From CAWKEY01 sp963848675 (GTDB lineage: Bacteria > Pseudomonadota > Gammaproteobacteria > Methylococcales > Methylomonadaceae), in the NCBI GenBank assembly GCA_963848675.1, contig CAWKEY010000036.1:124001-188000 (forward strand): a stretch of DNA of 64,000 nucleotides, in the 5' to 3' direction. Made by a program: the position numbers and the translations under genes. Positions 51,922 to 61,500 of this stretch are shown here, in pieces. The notes under the pieces are model-generated. The model was not told where the DNA came from. It was given only the letters and a program-made list of their open reading frames with translations, and ran no database searches. The first letter of the stretch is position 1. Every line of letters begins with the position of its first letter.

Positions 51922-52562
51922 CGTGCCGTTTTTGCATCAATGACATTTTTTAAAGCCAGTAACAAGCCCAGCCCGATAAAAGCGCCGGGCGGTAAAATAG
52001 CCAGTAACATTCCTGAATAATCGTCAATGACGTTGATTTGCCAGTTTTTGGCGCCCTCGCCAAATAGCAAATCGGCCTGCGTGAACAGCGTGCCGGAGCC
52101 GATTAACTCGCGCACCCCCCCTAACAGCACCAAGGCCAGGGTAAAGCCCAGGCCCATGGCCAGCCCGTCCAGCACGGCCTTATCGACAGTGTTCTTTGAC
52201 GCATAGGCTTCGGCGCGGCCGATAATGGCGCAATTGGTGACAATTAGCGGGATGAAAATGCCCAGGATTTTATACAGCTCATAAAACCAGGCATTCATGA
52301 TCAGTTCAATGGCGGTGACCACACAGGCGATCACCAGCACAAATACCGGCAAGCGGATTTCCGTCATCACATACTGGCGGATTTTCGACACGATGCCATT
52401 CGAACAAACCAGGGTAATCGTGGTTGCAAGTCCCAGGCCCAGGCTGTTGATAAGTGTATTGCTGACCGCCAGCAAAGGGCATAAGCCCAGCAAGGCGACA
52501 AACGCCTGATTATTTTGCCAGAGTCCGTCGGTAATTATTTTGCGATATTCTGGTGTGAGCAT
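51918..52562 (-). CDS. rsxE: Electron transport complex subunit RsxE (RnfE)
   Basis: RsxE is a membrane subunit of the Rnf/Rsx complex, which moves electrons between NADH and ferredoxin and, in E. coli, helps reset SoxR. From ATG 52562 it has 214 residues, six membrane helices and LLGLCPLLAVSNTLINSLGL, LVIACVVTAIELIMNAWFYE and LIVTNCAIIGRAEAYASKN. The in-frame upstream start at 52598 adds 12 residues that I judge non-native. Usually rsxABCDGE are contiguous; here the gene upstream is a P-type ATPase, so rsxE is detached from the rest. Confidence 0.92.
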   Translation of the reverse strand: MLTPEYRKIITDGLWQNNQAFVALLGLCPLLAVSNTLINSLGLGLATTITLVCSNGIVSKIRQYVMTEIRLPVFVLVIACVVTAIELIMNAWFYELYKILGIFIPLIVTNCAIIGRAEAYASKNTVDKAVLDGLAMGLGFTLALVLLGGVRELIGSGTLFTQADLLFGEGAKNWQINVIDDYSGMLLAILPPGAFIGLGLLLALKNVIDAKTAR

Positions 52563-52634
52563 AATAAAAAGAGTAAAAGCTGAGCCATTTTTAAACATGA
52601 TTATCAGGCATACAAAGTTTTTTGTGCGTGTTTT

Positions 52635-55460
52635 CTACGCTTTTTTTTTCAATAGCTGGCGAATGGCAAGGGTAAAACATTTCCGGAATTCTTCCAGCAC
52701 CAGCACCAGCGAAGCCACACCAGCAGCAATAAGGCATTCGGCCTGATTGAGCGCAGTGGTGCGAAACACGGCTTGTGCGGGCGGCCAATAGATAACCAGC
52801 GCTTGCAGCAGAACCACGCCTATAATCGCCAGCCAGAGCAAACGGTTAGAAAAAAACTGCCTGTTGAACGCGGACTGTTTTTCGGCCCTCGCATTAAAAA
52901 CATTGAAGACCTGAAACAACACAAAGGTGGTGAAGGCCAGAGTAAGCGCGCGGGCTTGCTCACCCGTGTGCAGGCCATAATATAAAACGGCCAGGGTGCC
53001 CACGGCCATAGTCAAGCCGTAGCTGAACAGATTGCCGAAACGGCGCCAGGACAAGATGCGTGCGTTTGGATCGCGCGGCCTCTCAGTCATGCCGCCCGCG
53101 CGGGGCGGATCAATCCCCAGGGCCATGGCTGGCGGGCCGTCCATGATAATGTTGACCCACAATAATTGTACGGCAGTAAACGGGATCGGCATGTTTAGCA
53201 GCGGCGCCAAGGCTACCGTCAGAATTGCACCAATATTGGTTGATAGTTGAAAGCGCACAAATTTGAGCATGTTCTCGTAAATAGCCCGGCCTTCCTTGAC
53301 GGCTTTAACAATGGTGGCAAAATTATCATCGGTCAGCACCATGGCAGCCGCCTCGCGGGCGACATCGGTGCCGGCAAGTCCCATAGCGACGCCAATATCG
53401 GCGTTTTTCAGGGCGGGCGCATCGTTAACGCCGTCACCGGTCATTGCCACGATATGTCCGGATGCTTTCAGCGCCTTGATGATGCGTACCTTCTGCTCCG
53501 GGGCCGCCCTGGCAAATACGGCAATGGCATTAATCCGTGCCGCCAGTTCCTGTTCAGTCAAATCAGCCAGTTCAGTACCGTCAATGGTCTGTCCGGACAG
53601 ACCCAGTTCTCCGGCAATGGCCGTCGCGGTGACTTTCTGATCGCCGGTTATCATCTTGACCGCTATGCCCGCTTGTTGACAGAGTCTGATGGCATCGAGG
53701 GCTTCGGGTCTGGGCGGATCCATCAGGCCAATCAGGCCGATAAAAGTCAGTTGATTAATATGCTGAAATAAATCCGCTTGCGCATCGAAAGCGCTGGCCT
53801 GCAGGGTGCGTGTGGCTACGCCCAGTATGCGCAGTCCCCGGCTCGCCATGGCGCTGTTTTCTGCCAGGATTGTGTGATGAGTAATAGCTGCGACACCCTG
53901 TTCGGCCAGCAGGGTGTCGCAGCGTTTCAGCACTACTTCCGGCGCGCCCTTGATAAACACTTTGATCTGATCACCGGCGCCGTGAAAAGTCGCCATGAAC
54001 TTATGTCCGGCATCAAACGGTATTTCGGCAATGCGCGGCAACCTGGCGAGTGCCGCCTGCTGATCGCAGCCGCCTTTGCTGGCAAGCACCCGCAAGGCGC
54101 CTTCCATCGGGTCACCCACCGCCCGGTTTTCGTGCACCTGGCTGTCATTGCACAAACTGACCGGCCCCAGCAAAGCCTCGAAATTGACGGATGCATGCCT
54201 CGCATTTTCGGGCAGGATGTCCCCGGCGCAACTGTATCCCTCACCGCTCACGCGATAGCGTTGGCCCTGATAAAATAAAGATCTTGCCGTCATCTGGTTG
54301 AGCGTGAGGGTGCCGGTTTTGTCGGTGCAGATACAGGTGGTGCAGCCCAGTGTTTCCACCGCCGCCAAACGTTTAATAATGGCCCGCTGTCTGGCCATGC
54401 GGTGCATGCCCAATGCCAGCGTTACCGTAACAACGGCGGGCAGGCCTTCCGGTATGGCTGCTACCGCCAGGGCAATCGAAGTGAAGGCCGTCTGCAGCAG
54501 CGGCTCGCCCCGCCACAGGGCGCTCGCGAACAGCGCCGAAATAATGACTACAGCAATCAGGGCCAGACGTTTTCCCAAACTGTCCAGCTGCCTTTGCAGG
54601 GGGGTTTCTCCCTCTTCCGCCTCGGCCAAAAGTCCGGCCAGTCTGCCCATTTCGGTATGCATGCCGGTCGCCGTGACGATCATTTCCGCACGGCCGCGGG
54701 TTACCGCAGTGTTCATGAACAGCATGTTGCTGCGCTCGGCGACAGCCAATTGCCCGCCGGCCAGAGCCGAGGATTGCTTTGCAACCGGCAGGGATTCGCC
54801 AGTTAATGCTGATTCATCGACTTCAAGGTTATGTACATCGATGATGCGGCCATCCGCCGGGATTTTATCGCCCGCTTCCAGCATCACAATATCCCCCGGC
54901 ACTAATTGTTCGGCCGGCACGGTACTGATTTGACCATCACGGCGAACTTTTGCCTGCAAGGCGAGCATGTGTTTAAGCGCCGCTAATGATTTTTCCGCCT
55001 TGTATTCCTGATAAAAACCGAGCAAGGCATTAATGATGACCACCGTCAGAATAACCATGCCGTCTGTCAAGCCGCCAATGGCAGTGGACAGAGCCGCCGC
55101 CGCGATCAGGATGATAATCAGGAGGCTTTTGAATTGAGAGGCCAGCAACTGCCAGGCCGGGCGGGCCGGTTTTTCAGTCAGCCGGTTTGGCCCATAACGA
55201 TTAAGCCGGTTGACCGCCCCGGTTTGTTTTAATCCTTGCGTCTGCTTGGAGTCGAGAATCAGTAACACTTGCTCGCTTGACAAGGTATGCCAAGGCCGCT
55301 CGATGAATAGGTCGGACCGGGCCGCCTTGAGCCTTGCAGTCAAGGCCTGATAGCGCAGCTTCTGCTTTATCAGCAGACCCAGCAAAAGCACAAACAACAG
55401 GCCCCATGCCGCCATCAGCATGAACGCGCGCTCTGTGGATAAATCAATTAGAAATGACAT
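52635..55460 (-). CDS. P-type cation-transporting ATPase (IIA/SERCA-like)
   Basis: This 941-residue pump shows the P-ATPase order: cation_ATPase_N domain after an extra N-terminal helix (FMLMAAWGLLFVLLLGLLIK, about 13-32), TGES (220-223), PEGL in helix 4 (337-340), the phosphorylated Asp380 in DKTGTLT, KGAPE, and MTGDGVNDAPALKNADIGVA. Helix 6 carries NIIMDGPPAMALG. The pattern points to Ca2+ or Na+/K+-type export at the inner membrane; the ion cannot be told from the sequence. It is separated from the PAS-GGDEF gene by a divergent gap of 117 bases. Confidence 0.88.
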   Translation of the reverse strand: MSFLIDLSTERAFMLMAAWGLLFVLLLGLLIKQKLRYQALTARLKAARSDLFIERPWHTLSSEQVLLILDSKQTQGLKQTGAVNRLNRYGPNRLTEKPARPAWQLLASQFKSLLIIILIAAAALSTAIGGLTDGMVILTVVIINALLGFYQEYKAEKSLAALKHMLALQAKVRRDGQISTVPAEQLVPGDIVMLEAGDKIPADGRIIDVHNLEVDESALTGESLPVAKQSSALAGGQLAVAERSNMLFMNTAVTRGRAEMIVTATGMHTEMGRLAGLLAEAEEGETPLQRQLDSLGKRLALIAVVIISALFASALWRGEPLLQTAFTSIALAVAAIPEGLPAVVTVTLALGMHRMARQRAIIKRLAAVETLGCTTCICTDKTGTLTLNQMTARSLFYQGQRYRVSGEGYSCAGDILPENARHASVNFEALLGPVSLCNDSQVHENRAVGDPMEGALRVLASKGGCDQQAALARLPRIAEIPFDAGHKFMATFHGAGDQIKVFIKGAPEVVLKRCDTLLAEQGVAAITHHTILAENSAMASRGLRILGVATRTLQASAFDAQADLFQHINQLTFIGLIGLMDPPRPEALDAIRLCQQAGIAVKMITGDQKVTATAIAGELGLSGQTIDGTELADLTEQELAARINAIAVFARAAPEQKVRIIKALKASGHIVAMTGDGVNDAPALKNADIGVAMGLAGTDVAREAAAMVLTDDNFATIVKAVKEGRAIYENMLKFVRFQLSTNIGAILTVALAPLLNMPIPFTAVQLLWVNIIMDGPPAMALGIDPPRAGGMTERPRDPNARILSWRRFGNLFSYGLTMAVGTLAVLYYGLHTGEQARALTLAFTTFVLFQVFNVFNARAEKQSAFNRQFFSNRLLWLAIIGVVLLQALVIYWPPAQAVFRTTALNQAECLIAAGVASLVLVLEEFRKCFTLAIRQLLKKKA

Positions 55461-55577
55461 ATCGCTCTCCGCCCCGCCAGGGGCTTACTATTGGTACGGC
55501 TGCATGCAAGTACGTGCTAACATACTGTGCGATTTTTTTTATTCTATCGTAGCTAGCAAGCATATTCGGGGTAAGTA

Positions 55578-56516
55578 ATGATTGACGTACATATCATTCA
55601 ACAAGCCGTCCATGAATCGCGTGACGGCATAACCATTGTTGATTTAAGACAAAAAGGCCGGCCGGTAGTTTTTGTGAATCCGGCATTTGAACGCATTACC
55701 GGTTATACCGCAACCGAAGCGCTGGGCCGTAATTGCCGGTATTTGCATGAAAACGACCATAAACAGCCCGAAATTGCCATTATCCGTAATGCAATCGTTG
55801 CCGGCGAATATTGTCTCGTTACCCTGCGCAATTACCGCAAAGACAGCTCGCTGTTTTGGAACGAGCTGAGTTTATCGCCCATTCATGCCGGCGACGGCGA
55901 ATTGACCCATTATATCGGCATGCAGCGCGATGTCACCGACCGCATGATCTTGATTCAGCAATTGCAGAAACAGAAAGAAGATCTGCAACACCATAACCAG
56001 CACTTGCAGATTCTCAATAATCTGGATCCCTTAACCGGCATTAATAACCGGCGTTATTTTGACAGTCAATTGAGCATTCAATGGAATATCGCGCTGCGCA
56101 ACCGCTCCCCCCTTTCCCTGTTTATGATGGATATCGACTATTTTAAACAATTTAACGACACGTACGGACATCCGGCAGGTGATGAATGTTTAAAAGCCAT
56201 TGCGAAAACATTAAGCAACTGTCTACGGCGGGTATCGGATTTTGTCGCCCGCTATGGCGGCGAAGAATTTGTGATCCTGATCAGCAACATCAACGAAAAG
56301 CAGGCGCAGACGTTCGCCCAGCAGCTCCGCAGCGCGGTGCAGAAATTGGCTATCGTGCATGGAAAATCCACGGTTGCCGGCTATGTCTCGGTCAGTATAG
56401 GTCACTGCACACTGATTCCCGAACTTGGGATGAAAATAAGAACTTTCGTACAACGCGCCGATGAGGCCTTGTATCAAGCCAAAGCCGCGGGTCGCAATCA
56501 GGCAATCACTGGGTAA
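55578..56516 (+). CDS. LOV/PAS-GGDEF diguanylate cyclase, probable blue-light sensor
   Basis: The 312-residue protein has a LOV-type PAS domain (about 5-122) with GRNCRYLH (50-57), which includes the photoactive Cys53, and NYRKDSSLFWNELSLSPI (85-102), whose Asn residues bind FMN in LOV proteins. The usual Gln of NCRFLQ is His57. A linker coiled coil (LIQQLQKQKEDLQHHNQHLQ) joins a GGDEF domain with an active GGEEF site (227-231) and an RVSD inhibitory site (218-221). It should make cyclic-di-GMP in response to blue light. No transmembrane helix is present. Confidence 0.85.
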   Translation: MIDVHIIQQAVHESRDGITIVDLRQKGRPVVFVNPAFERITGYTATEALGRNCRYLHENDHKQPEIAIIRNAIVAGEYCLVTLRNYRKDSSLFWNELSLSPIHAGDGELTHYIGMQRDVTDRMILIQQLQKQKEDLQHHNQHLQILNNLDPLTGINNRRYFDSQLSIQWNIALRNRSPLSLFMMDIDYFKQFNDTYGHPAGDECLKAIAKTLSNCLRRVSDFVARYGGEEFVILISNINEKQAQTFAQQLRSAVQKLAIVHGKSTVAGYVSVSIGHCTLIPELGMKIRTFVQRADEALYQAKAAGRNQAITG

Positions 56517-56593
56517 AAATAGCCGGTAAAACTTTAAAGGCCGATGAGAGTCCTACGTGTGGTGTTTTAAAACAGCTAACGAGGGCAGCAATC

Positions 56594-57115
56594 ATGAACG
56601 AACATTTAAAACGGCTGAGGGCATTTCACGCAGGCATTGCCTTGCCGCAAGCCGAACAGGGAACGCACAGGCGCCTGTCCGACATGGATATTATTATGCG
56701 CCAGGCCTTGCTGATGGAGGCCGGCAGTGAAACCTTCAGCGCGCTTAAATCCGGCGACATGGTGGCCATATTGGCGGGGCTTGCTGATCTTGCTTATTAT
56801 GCCCTGGGCGCCATTGCCATGCAGGGCGCCGATGTCATAGAACAGCCCGTGACATGGCGGCATGACGGTTTTATCCTGTCGGTCATGAGGCTGCTATCCG
56901 AAAAGATCAATCAGTGCGCGGCAGGGGAAGTTGAAGATTATTCGGCAGTGTATTGCCTGTGCGCACATTTGGCCAAAAACTTTATCAACGCCGATTTTGA
57001 TAAGGCCCTGCTCATGGTACATAACAACAATATGTCCAAGCTGGATGAGAGCCGTAAAAGCCGCCCCGAGAGACTGCCGAAAGCGCCGGATTTGAGTGAC
57101 GCCCTCTATGAATGA
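56594..57115 (+). CDS. PRA-PH/MazG-like nucleotide pyrophosphohydrolase family protein
   Basis: The 173-residue protein reads MNEHLKRLRAFHAGIALPQA, then MRQALLMEAGSETFSALKSG and VAILAGLADLAYYALGAIAM. The E-x-x-E...D-x-x-Y pattern over two helices is like the all-alpha NTP pyrophosphohydrolase fold (the Glu and Asp side chains bind metal), although one Glu is shifted. Such enzymes clean up abnormal nucleotides. It follows the GGDEF gene by 77 bases on the same strand; a shared transcript is possible. The substrate is unknown. Confidence 0.6.
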   Translation: MNEHLKRLRAFHAGIALPQAEQGTHRRLSDMDIIMRQALLMEAGSETFSALKSGDMVAILAGLADLAYYALGAIAMQGADVIEQPVTWRHDGFILSVMRLLSEKINQCAAGEVEDYSAVYCLCAHLAKNFINADFDKALLMVHNNNMSKLDESRKSRPERLPKAPDLSDALYE

Positions 57116-57201
57116 AAGCCAGACGCCGGCTAATAATTCATGCAAGGTTCAGTAGTCCAGGTTAAGCTGAAATCCCCAATAGCCTCCGCCTGATTATCGT
57201 G

Positions 57202-57537
57202 ATGAAAAAAAAAGCTCTGCTGTCCCTTGGTTTGCTTTTTCTTATCGTCACGACGGATGCCTTTGCAATCCGCTGTGGGCGTCAGATTATCGACATCGGC
57301 GCACATAAAATTGAGGTGCTGAAAAAATGTGGCGAACCGGAGTATACGGATGAGCGGCTGGGCCTACGCGGCACCCGGTGGCGTCATCCCCCGCATGGCG
57401 CGCTTCAAATCGATCAATACGAGCAGGTAGTTATTGAGGAATGGATTTATAACTTTGGCCCGAGGAAATTCAAACAATTACTGCTGTTTGAAAACGGCAT
57501 ACTCAAAGAGGTTCACTCTCTCAATTATGGTGACTGA
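57202..57537 (+). CDS. DUF2845-family secreted protein
   Basis: The 111-residue precursor has a signal peptide (MKKKALLSLGLLFLIVTTDA, cut near FAI). The mature part is IRCGRQIIDIGAHKIEVLKK, then CGEPEYTDERLG and EWIYNFGPRKFKQLLLFENG, the DUF2845 pattern with two Cys likely to form a disulphide. Family function is unknown; location is periplasmic. GTG at 57199 directly precedes the ATG at 57202. It is convergent with gmk. Confidence 0.82.
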   Translation: MKKKALLSLGLLFLIVTTDAFAIRCGRQIIDIGAHKIEVLKKCGEPEYTDERLGLRGTRWRHPPHGALQIDQYEQVVIEEWIYNFGPRKFKQLLLFENGILKEVHSLNYGD

Positions 57538-57581
57538 CAGTCCCCGGCCCGCCTGTGTTGACAGCTTGCCAATAGCCAGAT

Positions 57582-58196
57582 TTATGCAAGCAGCGCCGCC
57601 AGCAAGGGCTCAAGCCGCTGTTGCTGTCTATCCCTTGTCAGCCGGTTGGCAATGATGATGCTTTTTAATTCGGTCAGCGCCTGGGCAAATACATCATTGA
57701 CTACAAGATAATCAAACTCATCGTGGTGACTGATTTCAGTAACGGCATCGCGCATACGGCGCGCAATGGTTTGCTCATCATCCTGGCCGCGGTTTCTCAA
57801 GCGTTGCAGCAGAATTTCTGTTGACGGCGGCAAAATAAAAATAGACACACTGTCCGGCCGTAGTTGTTTAATTTGCTGCGCACCCTGCCAGTCGATTTCA
57901 AGGATGACATCCAGTCCCTGGTTCAGATTTTCCTGTACAGTCTGCTGCGCGGTGCCGTAGAAATTGTCAAAAACCTGTGCATGCTCAAGAAAGGCCTGCG
58001 CTTGCAGCATGGCCTGAAACTCGCTGACAGAGACAAAATAATAATCCTGGCCATGTTTTTCGCCTGGACGCATCGGCCGCGTGGTATGGGAGATGGATAC
58101 GGTCAACTGAGCCAGATCGGCAATCAGCTGCCTGACCAGACTGGTTTTGCCGGCGCCGGACGGCGCGGAAACAATATAAAGTTTGCCATTATTCAA
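57582..58196 (-). CDS. gmk: Guanylate kinase
   Basis: Gmk converts GMP to GDP with ATP, in the cytosol. The 204-residue protein has the P-loop SAPSGAGKTSL (9-19), the GMP-binding SISHTTRPMRPGEKHGQDYY with its Ser, Arg and Tyr, and DVILEIDWQGAQQIKQLRPD. Length and motifs are normal. In many relatives gmk is followed by rpoZ and spoT; here the downstream neighbour is a convergent DUF2845 gene, so it is probably monocistronic. Confidence 0.95.
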   Translation of the reverse strand: MNNGKLYIVSAPSGAGKTSLVRQLIADLAQLTVSISHTTRPMRPGEKHGQDYYFVSVSEFQAMLQAQAFLEHAQVFDNFYGTAQQTVQENLNQGLDVILEIDWQGAQQIKQLRPDSVSIFILPPSTEILLQRLRNRGQDDEQTIARRMRDAVTEISHHDEFDYLVVNDVFAQALTELKSIIIANRLTRDRQQQRLEPLLAALLA

Positions 58197-58518
58197 TGTT
58201 GTGCCTGCTTGCCCGTTGTGGAGTTATCGCATTGAATTGGGAAGTATTATTTTAATACCCGCATCTGATGGCGGGTATATGCCCGCCCTGCCTTTCAACG
58301 TTTGGGCACATTTTGGAGTAATCCGGCAGCCGAAAGCAATTTTTATTTCAGCCTGTGTTGGCCCCTCAGGCATTGCCGGGTGTGGCTGATTATATTCACT
58401 CGCGGGCACAAACGTTTTCAGAACGATGATGACAGTCTTCACATGCGCTTTGATAGCGTTCTGTAAAGACAGCACTGACAGGCACGAGAGCGTTGAACTG
58501 TCCACACATAGTGGACGA
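58197..58518. other. Gap between the glucan synthetase gene and gmk
   Basis: No convincing gene is present. A hairpin at 58255-58278 (ATACCCGC with GCGGGTAT, 8-bp stem, 8-base loop) lies about 60 bases upstream of gmk and is followed, on the minus strand, by AAATAATA rather than a clear T-run. It might end the upstream transcript or sit in the gmk leader. A 93-codon minus-strand frame here has no family features. Confidence 0.45.
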
Positions 58519-61500
58519 CTACCTTCGAATAATTTTTACCTCAACATGATGCTCCCGCTGATCGTCGAGCAGGGGAATGACGCCCTCAGGCAGTTGGCGG
58601 CCATCCAGGGATATAGTCGAGCCAAGCGGGCCATCCGCCGCCTGCACGACGACGATCTGGTAAAACGTTTCCCGATAGCGGTAGCGCATGTTGAAACTCG
58701 GCCAGTGTTCAGGTAGGCACGGCTCGAAACGCAAGTTGTCACCCTCGCGGATAATACCAAGTAGGGATTCTGTGATGAGCCGGTACATCCAGCCGGCGGA
58801 GCCGGTGTACCAAGTCCATCCGCCGCGCCCGGTATGCGGAGCAACGGCGTAGACGTCGGCGGCGACCACATAAGGCTCCACCTTGTAGGTGGCGATGCCT
58901 TCCCGTGATTTGCCGTGATTGACCGGATTAATCATGGTCATCAGTTCCCAGGCATGCTCATGGTCACCCAGGCGAGCGAAAGCCATTGCGGCCCAGATCG
59001 CGGCATGGGTGTATTGGCCGCCGTTCTCCCTGACGCCCGGCAAATAACCCTTGATATAGCCAGGATCCAGGCTCGAAGTATTAAAAGGGGGATCCAATAG
59101 TTGAACTAAGCCATGTTCGCGGCGAACCAGATGTCCATTCAGTGCTTGCATCGCTTTTGTGGTGCGCTCGGGGGCCCCGACTCCGGAGAGCACGGACCAG
59201 CTTTGGGCAATGGAATCAATCCGGCATTCCGGATTGTTCGTCGAGCCCAGCGGTGTGCCATCATCAAAGTAAGCACGGCGATACCATTCACCATCCCAGC
59301 CGTGTTGCTCGATGCGCTTGCTCAATTGAACTCTCTCGGCCTGGCAACGTTCGGCGAAGACAAGGTCACCCCGGATGCGTGCAAGCCCGGCAAACTGGTT
59401 GAGCACTTCGCACAGGAAAAAGCCCAGCCAGACGCTTTCGCCCTTGCCGCCCATTCCGACCAAGTTCATGCCGTCGTTCCAGTCGCCGGAGCCCATCAGC
59501 GGCAGGCCATGCTCACCGAAGCTAAGGCCGTGCAGGATGGCTCGCACACAGTGCTGGTAAAGGCTAGCTGTTTCTTCGGATCGATGGGGCAGATCGTAGT
59601 AGGAATCTTCCTCGGCATGAACCGGGCGTCCTTCCAGAAAGGCTGCCTGCTCGTCCAGGACAGTGAAATCGCCTGTGGTCAGAATGTAACGGCAGGTCAC
59701 CAAGGGCAACCAGAGGTAATCATCCGAGCAGTGCGTCCGCACCCCGCGGTCTGAGGGCGGATGCCACCAATGCTGCACATCGCCTTCGCGAAATTGGTGT
59801 CCGGCACATAACACTAGTTGCTCGCGTACTCTGTGCGGTTCAGCATGTACCAGCGCCATGACATCCTGCAGCTGATCACGAAAGCCGAAAGCGCCGCCCG
59901 ATTGATAGTATCCGCTTCGTCCCCAGACACGGCAGGACAGCGTTTGATACAACAGCCAGCCGTTGGTCAGCATATTGATGCTCGCATCGGGCGTTTCAAC
60001 CTGCACCGCCCCCAGGGTGCGCAGCCAGTATTGCTGTACCAGTCTAAGCGCATCGAGCGCGGCGGCCGAGCCACGAAAGCGCTGGACCAGGGTGTTGGCA
60101 TCGTTGATATCTCGCCCCAAACCCAACTTGAAAACAATCTCCCGCTCTTGGCCCGAGCCCAGTTCAAAGGAAACCTGCAGCGCGGCGCAGGGATCCAGGG
60201 CTGCTCCTACGTTGCCGGAAAGATGAGAGCGGTTCATGGCTGCCGGTTTACGTAGCGTGCCGTTGCGGCCGATGAACTCGGCGCGATCACCGCTTTGGGT
60301 GCAGGTCGCGTCGCCTACATCGAAGAACGCTACCCGATCGGCAAACTCCGTGTTGTAGGGGTTCGAGGCAAATATTGCGCCGCCAGGAATGACGCAATCG
60401 GTAATCACATGCGGGGTCGATTTTGGAGGTAAATCGCCCAGCACCCATTCTACATAGCCGGTCGCGGACAGGCTTCGGTCTCGGCCCGATTGGTTGCGCA
60501 CTTTTAGTGCCGAGAACTTGACCGAAGCGTCCAGGGCCACGTAAACCGTGAGTTCCGACTGGATTCCGTCTTCAGTATGCTCGAAGACGCTGTAGCCGAA
60601 TCCATGCCGGCTGATATAGCCGCTGGCCCCAGGGCAAGGCAAAGGCGTAGGCGACCAGACGTGGCCGCTTTCTTCATCGCGCAGATAAATAGCTTCTCCG
60701 CTGGAATCGCACACAGGATCATTATGCCAGGGCGTAAGTCTGAATTCGTGGGCATTCTCACTCCATGTGTAGGACTGGCCATTTTCAGATATAACGCTTC
60801 CAAAGAACGGATTCGCCAGCACACTCACCCAGGGTGCTGGGGTCATTTTGCCTGGCGCCGGTGTAATAACGTATTCTCGGCCATCGGCGGTAAATCCGCC
60901 CAGTCCGTTGAAGAGAATCAGGTCGTTGCGTGACACCCCGGCGGCGGCCGGGGCAGCGGGGAGGTGGCTTCGGCTGGGCTTGAAGCGCGGCACCCGCACT
61001 TCCATTGGGTCGCGACGGCTGATTTGTTCTTCCAGTGTGCCTCGGCTGTCGGTGATGATGGCGCGCGCGACTGATTGAATGAGAATGCGGTCTTCGCTGG
61101 ATATCTGGTCCGCATGGCGTACAAAGATGCCGCCCGGACGGTCGAACACATTGGCTTCAACGCCGGTGGTAATCAGCCCGATGATTTGGTCTTGGAGCAC
61201 CTGCCGGTATCCGTCACGATCTTCGTTCCAGATCATCAGATCCACCGCCAAACCTTTTAACCGCCAGTAGGCGTGGGCTTTTACCAACTGGCGGACCAGA
61301 TCAATATTGCTCGAATTCTTAATTTGCAGCAGCACTATCGGTAGATCGCCGGAAATGGCGTGGGCCCATAGCCCGGATTGTCCGCGGCGATTACTGATGA
61401 TGACGCTGGCATCCGCGCGCAGCAAGGCATGTGCGTAGATCACCGAATTAGCGAGGCGGCCATAAAGTTGTGCTTCGGCCTCGGTGGCGTTGAGCTGCCT

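Noticed and set aside
58224..58505. 93-codon minus-strand frame before gmk
   Set aside because: No recognisable family and it spans a hairpin; treated as leader or spacer.
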